A DNA stretch of 64,000 nucleotides from the NCBI GenBank assembly GCA_018398995.1, contig CP073759.1, positions 372,001 to 436,000 on the forward strand, written 5' to 3'. This DNA is from Methylophilaceae bacterium. Its GTDB lineage: Bacteria; Pseudomonadota; Gammaproteobacteria; Burkholderiales; Methylophilaceae. The notes beneath the pieces were generated by a model. It did no database searches. It saw only the letters and a list, made by a program, of their open reading frames with translations, and was not told the DNA's origin. A program made the position numbers and the translations under genes. This document shows, piece after piece, positions 16,487-28,761 of the stretch (its first letter is position 1; every line of letters begins with the position of its first letter).

Positions 16487-18370
16487 TTATTGAACGATAA
16501 CGCTGGCATTGTTATCTGTTATGCGTTTAATCCTAGCGAGTAAATCAGACAAACTCACTTGCTTGTTATAGCCATTGACATTGAGTGCGGGAATACCGCG
16601 TCCTTTTACGATGATATATCCGCCAGGCGTTGCCGCTACGCCGCCCATTTCACATTGATCGTGTCTTAACTTGCAGCTCAGTCCTATTTTATCGTAGTTA
16701 AACGCATCAAAAAAACGTAAAAATGTCCGTTGCAAAGCGGCAGCAGTTCCTTCTCCACCCAAAGCAGCGATATTCTCTACAGCGCGTTGTGAGATTGTCT
16801 TAATTTGCTTATCTTCACTGGTTTGCAAAGCGGCATCAAATCTGACCGCTTTCCAATTTTGCAACTCTAAACCCTTAACATCACCATCTATTTTTCCTTC
16901 TATTGCGCCAAAACGGTAAGTGCGTGTTAATTTACCTAGGTCCAATTTCCGCATTGTCAAATCCGCATACAGTTTGGGTACAACACCCAAAGGGTCGTCT
17001 ATATGTAGATGACGCATAGCAACCGTGCCATCAAACATGTTAAATGTCATTACACCATCCATATTCAATTGCTTATTGGCATAAGTAACCAAGGGTACTT
17101 GTCCTGAGATATGGCCTGACAATGTTGGCCAACCAAGAGCCGCCGTGAACTGACTTAAGTCCATTGGCGTTAAATCCATGCGCAAATGCCAAACCCAGTG
17201 TTCACCAAGCCATGCTGCGGATATATCTTTAAAATTTAATGCACCATCCAATAAAGGCAATACCAGCTCAGGAGCAGTCAACGCATACCGATTCAGTTCT
17301 GCGCTTAAGTTCGCTTGGTCTAATGGTAACTGCAATAAGTGGCCACCTTGATAGGACAGCGAAATAGCTTGCGCAATATCATAATCCCAAGGAATATTGG
17401 CGTTCACTTGCGTAAAAGCAAATTTACCATTTTGGTCTGCAATATTGGTATCTATTAATTTCAAGTGAAAATTTGCTGGTTGCGCATGTTTAATCTCAAA
17501 TTGCCAACTCGCTGTGCCAGAAACAGCCAAATGACCAAAAGCTGACTTTTGCAAACTTGGCTTCAGCAATAAAGTATAAAGACCATTAAAATCAATCTGT
17601 TGCGCCGTTATTACTGCATCAGTCAATTGTTTGCTTTTCGCATCAATAATGGCGTGCGCATTAATCTCTCCCACGTTTTTAACCATTAAATCCGCATTGC
17701 TAATGGTTATTTTTTTTGCATCTGCAAAGCCATTTGCCGAAAAAGCACTCCCTGCATCGCCAAAATAAAAAGGTTGCCAAAACACTTCCCCTTCATCCCA
17801 ATTTAGCTCACTCTGCCATTGCCAACCAGTTTGTTTTTTATTGGCGGTAAACTGAATATCTCCAATCAACCCTTCGCCCGCATGCATGCCTGCAGCATCA
17901 CTAAATGTTGCGCCATTGAACAACACGTCAAAAGCAACTTGATTGGTTTGTTGTGCAATATGTACAGAAAAAGGGATATCCATTACCGCAGAAGTTAGCC
18001 TGCCATCAAAGCAATCAATATAACCCAGCTGATCACTAAACAAGGTGTCACACACCAGTTTAAATGGCGTAAAATCAGGTGAGTCAGCAGGTTTAACAGC
18101 GGCGGTTAAATTAAGCTTTGGCTTCTTGCCTTTTAAATCAATGTGTAATTTGGTGTCTTTGAGTTGACCAACAGGGGCATCGACAACGCCAATACTCATT
18201 TCTATGCTAGAAACGGCAAAAGCTGACTTACTCGATAAAATGAGAACAAATAACAATGCTTTGCGAAAAGTGCCGATACTATAATCGGCAACGGCTTTAC
18301 CACATCGCTTATCTAAATAAAGCTTATTTAAATACAGCTTATTTAAATAAAGCATAGCGGCAAAAGACAT
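16487..18370 (-). CDS. ydbH: YdbH family AsmA-like envelope protein
   Basis: A 627-residue protein with an N-terminal hydrophobic segment (about residues 36-51) and a long, beta-strand-rich body, as in YdbH, which with TamB and YhdP supports phospholipid transport between inner and outer membranes. The assignment rests on the operon with ynbE and ydbL and on the C-terminal AsmA-like part (LYADLTMRKLDLGKLTRTY). It is clearly shorter than E. coli YdbH (879 residues). The first 20 residues come from three copies of a 15-base repeat (18310-18354), so the true start may be a later codon. It follows cysM by three bases. Confidence 0.8.
   Translation of the reverse strand: MSFAAMLYLNKLYLNKLYLDKRCGKAVADYSIGTFRKALLFVLILSSKSAFAVSSIEMSIGVVDAPVGQLKDTKLHIDLKGKKPKLNLTAAVKPADSPDFTPFKLVCDTLFSDQLGYIDCFDGRLTSAVMDIPFSVHIAQQTNQVAFDVLFNGATFSDAAGMHAGEGLIGDIQFTANKKQTGWQWQSELNWDEGEVFWQPFYFGDAGSAFSANGFADAKKITISNADLMVKNVGEINAHAIIDAKSKQLTDAVITAQQIDFNGLYTLLLKPSLQKSAFGHLAVSGTASWQFEIKHAQPANFHLKLIDTNIADQNGKFAFTQVNANIPWDYDIAQAISLSYQGGHLLQLPLDQANLSAELNRYALTAPELVLPLLDGALNFKDISAAWLGEHWVWHLRMDLTPMDLSQFTAALGWPTLSGHISGQVPLVTYANKQLNMDGVMTFNMFDGTVAMRHLHIDDPLGVVPKLYADLTMRKLDLGKLTRTYRFGAIEGKIDGDVKGLELQNWKAVRFDAALQTSEDKQIKTISQRAVENIAALGGEGTAAALQRTFLRFFDAFNYDKIGLSCKLRHDQCEMGGVAATPGGYIIVKGRGIPALNVNGYNKQVSLSDLLARIKRITDNNASVIVQ
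18310..18354. repeat. Tandem repeat, three 15-base units
   Basis: Units 18310-18324, 18325-18339 and 18340-18354 differ at one to three positions from TATTTAAATAAAGCT. Read on the minus strand each encodes LYLNK, so the number of units does not disturb the ydbH frame. Repeats of this kind vary in copy number by slipped-strand replication. Confidence 0.85.
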
Positions 18371-18373
18371 TCG

Positions 18374-19258
18374 CTAAGCAGGAAACACACCTGAAGATAA
18401 GTAACGATCACCACGGTCACACGCAATACTCACAATCACGGCATTTTCGACTGTCTTCGATAATTCTAATGCTGCGTATAGCGCACCACCAGTTGAAACA
18501 CCAGCAAAAATACCTTCTGTAGTTGCTAATTTTCTAGTGGTATTTTCTGCCTGTTGTTGATTCACATACACCAATGAATCCACTCTACTTTTTTCAAAAA
18601 TAGTTGGCATATATTCTTCTGGCCATTTACGAATACCAGGAATACGCGCACCCTCTTCTGGTTGGACACCAATAATTTGAATGGCGGGGTTTTGTTCTTT
18701 TAAATAACGTGAAGTACCCATAATGGTTCCTGTCGTGCCCATACTAGAAACAAAATGCGTAACTTTGCCTTGCGTGTCACGCCAAATTTCAGGGCCGGTT
18801 CCTTCGTAATGCGCTTGCGGATTATCCATATTGCTAAATTGATCCAATACAATACCTTCGCCCTCTGCTTGCATTTTCATGGCAACATCGCGTGCCAATT
18901 CCATACTGCCATCAGCAGGCGTTAACACCAACTCAGCACCATAGGCTTTCATACTTTGCTGGCGTTCAATCGTTTGATTTTCTGGCATGACTAGTATCAT
19001 TTTATAACCGCGCATCGCCGCTACCATTGCTAATGCAATTCCCGTATTGCCACTAGTCGCCTCAATTAAGGTATCACCTGGTTGAATATCGCCACGCGCT
19101 TCGGCTCGCTTAATCATGCTATACGCCGGCCGATCTTTGACTGATCCTGCAGGATTATTGCCCTCTAATTTTAATAAAATGGTATTACTCGTTTCACCTT
19201 GCATGCGTTGCAAAGCAACCAGCGGCGTATTGCCGACAAAATCGTTAATCGTTTTCAT
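18374..19258 (-). CDS. cysM: Cysteine synthase B (O-acetylserine sulfhydrylase)
   Basis: A 294-residue PLP enzyme making cysteine from O-acetylserine and sulfide or thiosulfate. The PLP Lys41 is in GNNPAGSVKDR, the substrate loop is EATSGNTGIALAM, the phosphate-binding loop SSMGTTGTIMG. The N-terminal KTINDFVGNTPLVALQRM and the RWPEEYMP segment match CysM rather than CysK. The start ATG overlaps the dsbB stop by one base (TAATG), so it is coupled to dsbB. Confidence 0.95.
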   Translation of the reverse strand: MKTINDFVGNTPLVALQRMQGETSNTILLKLEGNNPAGSVKDRPAYSMIKRAEARGDIQPGDTLIEATSGNTGIALAMVAAMRGYKMILVMPENQTIERQQSMKAYGAELVLTPADGSMELARDVAMKMQAEGEGIVLDQFSNMDNPQAHYEGTGPEIWRDTQGKVTHFVSSMGTTGTIMGTSRYLKEQNPAIQIIGVQPEEGARIPGIRKWPEEYMPTIFEKSRVDSLVYVNQQQAENTTRKLATTEGIFAGVSTGGALYAALELSKTVENAVIVSIACDRGDRYLSSGVFPA

Positions 19259-19764
19259 TATTTGTTTAATTTCAATAAGTAAAGTGCATATACAGCAAAA
19301 GCAATAAAACTAATCAGCCCAAGCTGTGGCAATGTAAGGCCTAAAAACGTCCAGTCTATTGCGGCGCAATCGCCTGTTCCACGAAAAACCAACTTAAGGG
19401 CTTTTTCTAATGGAAAGTTCTCGAACATATAATCAAAACCCACACCGCAATCGGCAATCATACTTTCTTTGTTGGCTTGTAAATACCAATGACGCATCGC
19501 AACACCTGCGCCACCTAATGCAGTTAGCACCTGTAAAACTGTTAACCATTTGTTGATGATGCTTGCTGATGGAATGAGCGCAGCAATCAAAAATAACACA
19601 CCCAAGCCCATGAATATCATGCGTTGCGATATACACAGCGGACATGGATCTAAGTTGTACTTTGTCTGAATCACAAGCGCCAACCCCACGATAAAAAAAC
19701 AGCTGACAAACCCGAATAAGTAGCCTGTTTTGCCTTTTAACACTTCACATATTGTTTTAAACAT
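19258..19764 (-). CDS. dsbB: Disulfide bond formation protein B
   Basis: Inner-membrane protein with four helices that reoxidises DsbA and passes electrons to quinone. The first redox pair is C41/C44 (CPLC) and the second is C106/C133. The start is taken at the ATG 19764, giving 168 residues as in the family; GAGGA lies seven bases upstream. The frame continues upstream to 19875 but would run into xseA on the other strand. First gene of dsbB-cysM-ydbH-ynbE-ydbL. Confidence 0.93.
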   Translation of the reverse strand: MFKTICEVLKGKTGYLFGFVSCFFIVGLALVIQTKYNLDPCPLCISQRMIFMGLGVLFLIAALIPSASIINKWLTVLQVLTALGGAGVAMRHWYLQANKESMIADCGVGFDYMFENFPLEKALKLVFRGTGDCAAIDWTFLGLTLPQLGLISFIAFAVYALYLLKLNK

Positions 19765-19830
19765 CAACATTTCCTCACGCATCATTAAACAGTCTTCGTA
19801 TTTATGAGATTGTAATGGATAATAGAGACC

Positions 19831-21045
19831 ATGGCAGATTATGACAGCATAAACAACCCAAAAATTCCTCAGCAAATACTCTCAGTTAGCGAGTTAAATC
19901 GCTTAGCGCGTGATGTATTACAAGCAAGCTTCCCTTTATTTTGGGTATCTGGAGAAATTTCTAATTTGACGCGTGCCGCAAGTGGTCATTGGTATTTTTC
20001 ACTGAAAGATGCCAGTGCTCAAGTGCGTTGCGTGATGTTTAAAGGTCGTAATAGTTTTGTTGATTTTGTACCGCGTGAAGGCGATCAAGTCGAAGCCCAT
20101 GCAACCGCTACTTTATACGAAGCGCGAGGTGACTTTCAACTGACAGTTGCATTTTTAAGACAAGCGGGTTTAGGTGATTTGTTTGAAGCGTTTGAGCAAT
20201 TAAAGCGCAAACTGCAAGACGAGGGTTTATTTGAAGCTTCACGTAAGCGGCTTATTCCAACACATGCCAAAGCAATTGGTATCGTCACTTCAACGGATGC
20301 TGCCGCTTTACGTGACGTATTAACAACACTCAAACGCCGCAATCCAAATACACAAGTGATTATTTACCCCACGCCAGTACAAGGCAAAGGTGCAGCCGAA
20401 AAAATCGCAAGCGCCATTAATCGAGCCAACGCGCGACAAGAAGTCGACACCCTGATTATTTGTCGTGGTGGTGGCAGTTTTGAAGATTTATGGCAATTCA
20501 ACGAAGAGATTGTCGCACGTACAATTGCAGAATGTCGCATTCCAACCATCAGTGGCGTTGGGCATGAAACCGACTTCACTATTTGTGACTTTGTGGCTGA
20601 TGTACGTGCAGCAACACCAACAGCTGCAGCTGAACTAGCCTGCCAGGATAGCGCGCATTTAAAACAACAAATCAACAACCTCTATCAGCAACTCAGTCAG
20701 CAAATACAATCAAACTTAAACCAGCGTACACAGCGATTGGATTTTTTGGCACAACGTCTCATCTCACCAGCGCAAAAACTAAAAAACCAAATTGACTATA
20801 TGCAACAATTGCAAAACCGACTCCACTATGCCGTTAAACAGGTATTGCAGCAACATCACCTCCACTACAAGCAACTTAAAAGCAGTATCGAACAGCTAAG
20901 CCCGCAAGCGGTACTGGCTAGGGGTTATGCCATTGTTTCTCATGATCATCAAGCAATTACTAATAGCGCGCAGTTGGCGCTTGGGCAAGCTGTTCATATC
21001 CAATTACATATTGGCGAAGCAGAGGCGCACATAACCAAAAAATAA
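19831..21045 (+). CDS. xseA: Exodeoxyribonuclease VII large subunit
   Basis: A 404-residue protein: N-terminal OB-fold (about 15-110, with WVSGEISNLTRAASGHWYFSLKD), catalytic domain with RGGGSFEDLWQFNEE and GVGHETDFTICD, and a C-terminal coiled-coil that binds the small subunit. With XseB it degrades single-stranded DNA to acid-soluble oligonucleotides. Somewhat shorter than E. coli XseA (456). It is divergent from dsbB, with 66 bases between starts. xseB is not adjacent. Confidence 0.95.
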   Translation: MADYDSINNPKIPQQILSVSELNRLARDVLQASFPLFWVSGEISNLTRAASGHWYFSLKDASAQVRCVMFKGRNSFVDFVPREGDQVEAHATATLYEARGDFQLTVAFLRQAGLGDLFEAFEQLKRKLQDEGLFEASRKRLIPTHAKAIGIVTSTDAAALRDVLTTLKRRNPNTQVIIYPTPVQGKGAAEKIASAINRANARQEVDTLIICRGGGSFEDLWQFNEEIVARTIAECRIPTISGVGHETDFTICDFVADVRAATPTAAAELACQDSAHLKQQINNLYQQLSQQIQSNLNQRTQRLDFLAQRLISPAQKLKNQIDYMQQLQNRLHYAVKQVLQQHHLHYKQLKSSIEQLSPQAVLARGYAIVSHDHQAITNSAQLALGQAVHIQLHIGEAEAHITKK

Positions 21046-21242
21046 TCAGTCATGATTAATGCATAGTGACTTACTGATTCATGGCAATCTGTTGTAGCCA
21101 ATGCATGGCCGTTTGCTTGCATCAGCAAACATCAGTAAAATTTTTAAACGTCCCTCAACCAATTGCTAAAACATACGTTATGATGATGTGTTATTTTTAA
21201 TCTTATAATGATGTTTAATATTGAGATATTAAGGACGTAATA

Positions 21243-22058
21243 ATGAAAAAAATCATTGCCATTTTAGTGGCATCCATCACCTTACATCTAAGCGGATGTG
21301 CAACCACAACCAACAGTAGCGCATCAGGTGTTACCCGCTCACAATTCTTAGTCATGCCAGCATCAAAAGTTGATCAGATGTCAGCGCGGGCTTATTCTGA
21401 GACCCTATCTGTAGCAAAACAAAAAGCAACGCTCAATGTAGATAAGGCTATGTATAACCGTGTCAATGCTATTTCTCAGCGGCTGATTGCGCAAGTGGAT
21501 GTTTTTAGAGCCGATGCAAAAGCTTGGGCATGGGAAGTAAATATAGAACAGAATGACCAAGTCAATGCCTATTGTATGCCAGGCGGTAAAATCATGGTGT
21601 TTACTGGTCTTGTTGAAAAAATCAATGCAACTGATGACGAACTCGCTGCTGTGATTGGCCATGAAATTGCGCATGCATTACGAGAGCATGGTCGTGAACG
21701 CATGTCACAAGCCTATGTGCAACAATTTGGTTTGCGCGCACTCGCTGCGTTTGTCGGCAATGGCTTAGCGGGTGCCGCAACAATGCAAGGCGCTAGTCTA
21801 GGAAGTCAATTGTTTTTTGCTTTGCCTAATGGTCGTGAGCAAGAGCGTGAATCCGACAGAATTGGCTTAGAGCTGGCCGCTCGTGCAGGTTACAATCCAG
21901 ATGCAGCTGTCACACTTTGGCAAAAAATGACTGCAAACAACAACGGAGCACCTCCAGAGTTTTTAAGCACGCATCCTGCTAGCGAAAACCGAATTGCCGA
22001 TTTGAAAGCGTTGGCGCCAAAAGTACGTCCTTTATACTTGGCAGCAAAACGTCAATAA
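21243..22058 (+). CDS. M48 family metallopeptidase lipoprotein (LoiP-like)
   Basis: A 271-residue lipoprotein (lipobox LSGC, Cys19) with the zinc motif HEIAH at residues 140-144, followed by the ligand region ERESDRIGLELA near 202. M48 lipoproteins such as LoiP act at the outer membrane in protein quality control. The layout (M48 domain only, no TPR repeats) favours LoiP over BepA. A ribosome site AAGGACG precedes the ATG. No operon partner: 144 bases separate it from dapD. Confidence 0.88.
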   Translation: MKKIIAILVASITLHLSGCATTTNSSASGVTRSQFLVMPASKVDQMSARAYSETLSVAKQKATLNVDKAMYNRVNAISQRLIAQVDVFRADAKAWAWEVNIEQNDQVNAYCMPGGKIMVFTGLVEKINATDDELAAVIGHEIAHALREHGRERMSQAYVQQFGLRALAAFVGNGLAGAATMQGASLGSQLFFALPNGREQERESDRIGLELAARAGYNPDAAVTLWQKMTANNNGAPPEFLSTHPASENRIADLKALAPKVRPLYLAAKRQ

Positions 22059-22202
22059 TCCATTTTAGGTTATTGAAAGTCAGTTATTCAATCATGCCTA
22101 CATGCTCAATGTACGCATTTTTTGTTTTTTGGGCAGCCGCAGAGTTTAGGGTAAAATAACGCGTTTATGATTACTACTTTTAATTATTAATTTGGAAATT
22201 TT

Positions 22203-23030
22203 ATGGACCCACGTCAAAGTATTATTGAAGCGGCTTTTGAAGACCGCGCCAACATCAACCCGGCCAACGCATCTACTGAAATAAAATCAACTGTTGAAAG
22301 CGTGCTTGCCGATTTAGATTCTGGCAAGCTACGTGTGGCCTCTCGCATTAGCGATACCCAAAACTGGGAGGTGCATCAATGGCTAAAAATGGCAGTGTTA
22401 TTGTCTTTCCGTCTTGAAGATAACGTGCTAATGAGTGATGGCGTTGCAAAGTACTTTGATAAAGTGCCAACCAAATTTGCTCACTATTCTGAACAAGACT
22501 TTAAAGATGGTGGCTTCCGTGTGGTACCAAATGCAGTCGCACGTCGCGGTTCATTTATCGGTAAAAATGCAGTATTGATGCCTTCATACGTCAACATTGG
22601 CGCTTATGTAGGCGAAGGCTCAATGGTAGATACATGGGCGACGGTTGGCTCGTGTGCACAAATTGGTAAAAACGTGCATTTGTCTGGCGGCGTTGGCATT
22701 GGTGGCGTGTTAGAGCCATTACAAGCAGGTCCAACCATTATTGGTGACAATTGCTTTATTGGCGCGCGTTCAGAAGTAGTTGAAGGTGTCGTGGTTGAAG
22801 ATAATAGCGTAATTTCTATGGGTGTCTATATTGGCCAATCGACTAAAATATATGACCGTGAAACAGGCAGCGTATCTTATGGACGCATTCCAGCAGGCTC
22901 AGTTGTCGTATCAGGCAACTTGCCCTCTAAAGATGGTAGTTATAGTCTGTATTGTGCAGTCATCGTTAAAAAAGTGGATGCCAAAACACTGGGTAAAGTG
23001 GGAATTAACGAACTTTTACGCGGCATTTAG
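22203..23030 (+). CDS. dapD: Tetrahydrodipicolinate N-succinyltransferase
   Basis: A 275-residue enzyme of lysine and mDAP synthesis that uses succinyl-CoA. The left-handed beta-helix hexapeptide repeats run from about residue 105 to 235 ([20 protein letters not shown], then [11 protein letters not shown]-like turns), the N-terminal helical domain precedes them, and the active-site stretch [20 protein letters not shown] is present. Its product is used by DapC and then DapE, encoded 2.6 kb downstream. A GGAAATTTT spacer precedes the ATG. Confidence 0.96.
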   Translation: MDPRQSIIEAAFEDRANINPANASTEIKSTVESVLADLDSGKLRVASRISDTQNWEVHQWLKMAVLLSFRLEDNVLMSDGVAKYFDKVPTKFAHYSEQDFKDGGFRVVPNAVARRGSFIGKNAVLMPSYVNIGAYVGEGSMVDTWATVGSCAQIGKNVHLSGGVGIGGVLEPLQAGPTIIGDNCFIGARSEVVEGVVVEDNSVISMGVYIGQSTKIYDRETGSVSYGRIPAGSVVVSGNLPSKDGSYSLYCAVIVKKVDAKTLGKVGINELLRGI

Positions 23031-23045
23031 TTTACAATCTAGATT

Positions 23046-23071
23046 GAGACGGGGTAGGCTAGCCCCGTTTC
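23046..23071 (+). terminator. Possible terminator of dapD
   Basis: GAGACGGGG (23046-23054) pairs with CCCCGTTTC (23063-23071) with one G-T pair and an eight-base loop. The T run is short, so termination may be weak. Confidence 0.55.
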
Positions 23072-23151
23072 TGATCAGCACTTGATCCCGCTTATGTAGC
23101 GAGTCATCATCTGGCCAGTAGCAATTGAGTCTATATGATTAATTAAATTAA

Positions 23152-25269
23152 ATGGCTTTACATTACGATATTTGGCTCATTCTACTTTCTGTCATCGCGA
23201 CTAGCAGCGCCATATTTATTGCTTTTGGCTTGATAGGTGCATTAAGCCAATCGTCCGCTAGGCTCAAAAAACCACTTACCCTTAGTCAACCGCTCATTGT
23301 AGGTACCACATTCTGGGCGAGTCATCTTTTGGCTTTTTATAGCACCCATACTCATCTCAGTTTTACTTTTTCTTTGCCATTACTATTGAGCTGGTTATTT
23401 GCCACCATAATAGCGGTTTGCTTTATGGCAGTTGTGGTTGTGCTCACACCGAAACTACGCCACTTTATCATCGGGGGACTATGTGCGGGCATTTGCATGT
23501 TTGGTCTTTTTTATACCAGTTATATTGCAATCAATCATGATTCAATCATATTACTCAGCTTGGTGATGGCAATCATTACTACTGTCATTGTGGTTGTGGC
23601 AATGATAGTCATGTTAATGATTACTTATTGGCTGAAAAACTACAGTGGAAAAAACAATACTCCCATTAAAATAGTACTAGCAATACTCATTAGTGGCATT
23701 CTATTAAGTATCAACTTTGTTTTTTATAGCGTTTTTTCGGAGGCTAACCCTAGTCTCTTACCCTCTGAACAAGGTCTGACTGGATTCAAAATAACAACGA
23801 TTGTCACGCTGCTCGGCTTGCTGAGTTTGTTATTAACGGCTTTTATGTTCTTTTTGCTCTATGAGCGATATGGTAAAAATGTATTCAAACTTGCTGGGGC
23901 GTTTCGTCCAATATCAGCATATAAATTTGATAAAACCAATCTTAGCGATCCGCTGACAAAATTACCTAATCGTCGAGCGTTCGAGTCACACTTACGTGCT
24001 GCAGAAAAGCGTCATATTCGTAACGGCAACGCTTTTGCAGTGGCTTACATTGATTTAGATGCATTCAAACCCATTAATGATACTTATGGCCATCATACTG
24101 GTGATAGGGTGCTTAGCATGACTGCTGACAGGCTAAATGCGGCGATACGCGGTTGCGATTTTGTGGCGCGTATTGGCGGGGATGAGTTTGTGGCTATTTT
24201 AGAAGAAATTCATTCGGAAGATGATATTCGCCCCGTAGTCAGCCGTATTGTCACTTCGATTAAAGAACCTTATTTTATTGACCATTTAAATATCGAGCTA
24301 TCTTGCTCTGTTGGCATCGCCATTTATCCAAAAGATAATCAAGACAATAAACTATTGGTGAACGCTGATGCTGCAATGTACAAAGCAAAAGACCAAGGTA
24401 AAAATCAGTTTAAATTCTATGATGAAGAAATCGAGTCCGCTAATATCTTAATTCAACATATGCAACGAGATTTAATGATGGCATTGCAAAATAAAGAGTT
24501 CTCGATTGCTTATATGCCAAAAATCAATTGCAAAACAATGGCTGCCGTTGGTGCAGAGGCCTTGATTCGCTGGAACCACCCAACCAAGGGTGAAATATTA
24601 CCTAATGATTTTTTAGGTATTGCTGAGCAATGTGGCTTGATTCAAGAGATTAACGCTTGGGTAGTGGATGCGTGTTGCCACACCTTAGTAAGAGCAAGGG
24701 AAACTGGTTTGGATCTCAACATTTCAATTAACCTCTCAAGTTATCAGTTCCGCGATGCCAATCTTGCGCAACAAATTGTGCGTATTATTAAAAATCACGC
24801 ACTACACCCCAATTGTCTTTCATTCGAAATCAAAGAAACCGCTGCTATTAATAATCAAGAGCAGTTTAAAGATTTACTGAGCACCTTTAAAGAAGCTGGT
24901 ATTAAAGTCATCCTGGATGATTTTGGTTTATTACCTGTCAGCCTGACCTATCTACTTGATTTAGATATTGATGAAATCAAAATTGATAAATCATTTATTG
25001 CCATGATTAATAAAGATGATGGTGCTAAAGCGCTGATTGATGCTGTTTTTAAACTCACCCATGCTTTAGGCTTTCAGGTGACAGCAGAAGGGATTGAAGA
25101 CAAAGCGCAACAAGAGACCATTATTAAGCTTGGTTGTGACTTTATGCAGGGCTACCTATTTACCAAACCAGTAAAAGAAGATGAGCTATTGGTTTTATAT
25201 AAAAAACTACAATACAAACAATTGCAGATTGACTTTGATATGCCAATTGAACCGACCCAAAAACCTTAA
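23152..25269 (+). CDS. Membrane GGDEF-EAL protein with MHYT-like sensor domain
   Basis: A 705-residue protein. About seven helices (residues 5-240) resemble an MHYT sensor, although the usual MHFIG motifs are degenerate. The diguanylate cyclase domain (about 262-425) has intact GGDEF at 342-346 and an I-site RGCD at 333-336. The EAL domain (about 435-680) keeps EAL at 469-471, Glu562, DDFG at 589-592, Lys613 and AEGIE at 645-649. The loop after DDFG, usually TGYSS, reads LLPVS, which may weaken phosphodiesterase activity. It controls cyclic di-GMP. Monocistronic after dapD. Confidence 0.93.
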   Translation: MALHYDIWLILLSVIATSSAIFIAFGLIGALSQSSARLKKPLTLSQPLIVGTTFWASHLLAFYSTHTHLSFTFSLPLLLSWLFATIIAVCFMAVVVVLTPKLRHFIIGGLCAGICMFGLFYTSYIAINHDSIILLSLVMAIITTVIVVVAMIVMLMITYWLKNYSGKNNTPIKIVLAILISGILLSINFVFYSVFSEANPSLLPSEQGLTGFKITTIVTLLGLLSLLLTAFMFFLLYERYGKNVFKLAGAFRPISAYKFDKTNLSDPLTKLPNRRAFESHLRAAEKRHIRNGNAFAVAYIDLDAFKPINDTYGHHTGDRVLSMTADRLNAAIRGCDFVARIGGDEFVAILEEIHSEDDIRPVVSRIVTSIKEPYFIDHLNIELSCSVGIAIYPKDNQDNKLLVNADAAMYKAKDQGKNQFKFYDEEIESANILIQHMQRDLMMALQNKEFSIAYMPKINCKTMAAVGAEALIRWNHPTKGEILPNDFLGIAEQCGLIQEINAWVVDACCHTLVRARETGLDLNISINLSSYQFRDANLAQQIVRIIKNHALHPNCLSFEIKETAAINNQEQFKDLLSTFKEAGIKVILDDFGLLPVSLTYLLDLDIDEIKIDKSFIAMINKDDGAKALIDAVFKLTHALGFQVTAEGIEDKAQQETIIKLGCDFMQGYLFTKPVKEDELLVLYKKLQYKQLQIDFDMPIEPTQKP

Positions 25270-25335
25270 CTGCACATCTATTGTTTGAGCTGTTAAAATG
25301 ATGATTAATTTATTTAACTGCAACTCAATATCCAT

Positions 25336-27709
<2,374 letters not shown>

Positions 27710-27720
27710 GGGGTTCATTT

Positions 27721-28761
27721 TTAACCTCTAATGCGACGATTTTTCGTTGGCTTTCTTTTTGTGTCTGCTGCTGACCGAGGCTTACGTTGTTCTACGGCTT
27801 TATGCTCGACGGTTTTACCATCTACTGACCTTCCTTTTGGCTGATGTTCTAACACACCGCCCCGACGCTTGCGTACTTTTGGCGTAAATACGGTCGTCAC
27901 TTTGTCTTTTTCTCGCTGATTAAGCTGTCTAGGTGGTGCTTTTGGCACTGCTAGCCCTGCCCACTCCATTAAACCAATAACCTGTTTAGTATCCAGTTTC
28001 AGCATACCGCCTCGTTTAACACGTGATGGCAAAGTCACAGGCCCAAAACGCACGCGCATTAAACGACTCACAGGCATCTGAAAAGCTTCGAACAACCGTC
28101 GCACTTCGCGGTTTCTACCTTCACGCAAAATCACTTGATACCAATGATTCGCACCTTCACCACCTTGGGCAACAATTGAATCAAACGCTGCTGGGCCATC
28201 TTCAAGCTCAATACCTTGCTTTAACATCTCTATTTGTTCATCGGTCAGCTCACCAAACACACGGACAGCGTACTCACGCTCTACTTCATAGCGCGGATGC
28301 ATAAAACGATTGGCTAATTCACCGGATGTAGTAAAAATCAGCAATCCAGAGGTATTCATATCCAAACGACCAATGGCAATCCACTTAGCATCTTTAATAC
28401 GTGGCAGTTTATCAAATACACTGGCACGACCTTCTGGGTCATCCGCACTCACAATTTCATCGTCAGGTTTATGATAAATCAATACTTGTGGTAGCTCTGG
28501 TGTAAAAGATAAGCGAATAGGACGATTATCCACTTTGACTTCGTCATATTTGGTAACCCCAGCACCAAGCTGTGCCACCTCACCATTCACCATGACGCGG
28601 CCGCTTTCAATGAGCTTTTCCATATCACGGCGCGAGCCTAAACCTGCCATCGCCAGCAGTTTATGCAAACGTTGAGATGGCTCCATTGCCACAGTATCGT
28701 CAGACACTGATCTGCGTGTAGCGATTTGTTTATCTTGAGGTTTTTTAAAGGGTCTGGCCAT
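27721..28761 (-). CDS. rluB: 23S rRNA pseudouridine synthase RluB
   Basis: A 346-residue protein. The S4 RNA-binding domain (about 30-80) is followed by the RsuA-family catalytic core with the Asp in GRLDMNTSGLLIFT (about 137-150) and the strand YEVEREYAV. A Lys/Arg-rich tail (about 290-346) is common in RluB of betaproteobacteria. It converts U2605 of 23S rRNA. Position next to scpB supports RluB over RluE or RluF. It converges with prmB, 11 bases between stops. Confidence 0.92.
   Translation of the reverse strand: MARPFKKPQDKQIATRRSVSDDTVAMEPSQRLHKLLAMAGLGSRRDMEKLIESGRVMVNGEVAQLGAGVTKYDEVKVDNRPIRLSFTPELPQVLIYHKPDDEIVSADDPEGRASVFDKLPRIKDAKWIAIGRLDMNTSGLLIFTTSGELANRFMHPRYEVEREYAVRVFGELTDEQIEMLKQGIELEDGPAAFDSIVAQGGEGANHWYQVILREGRNREVRRLFEAFQMPVSRLMRVRFGPVTLPSRVKRGGMLKLDTKQVIGLMEWAGLAVPKAPPRQLNQREKDKVTTVFTPKVRKRRGGVLEHQPKGRSVDGKTVEHKAVEQRKPRSAADTKRKPTKNRRIRG

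Noticed and set aside
19765-19875. Extended start of dsbB
   Set aside because: The extension is not membrane-like as in DsbB, overlaps xseA on the other strand, and GAGGA precedes the ATG at 19764.
21111-21130. Hairpin GTTTGCT/AGCAAAC after xseA
   Set aside because: Seven-base stem without a directly following T run; too weak to call a terminator.
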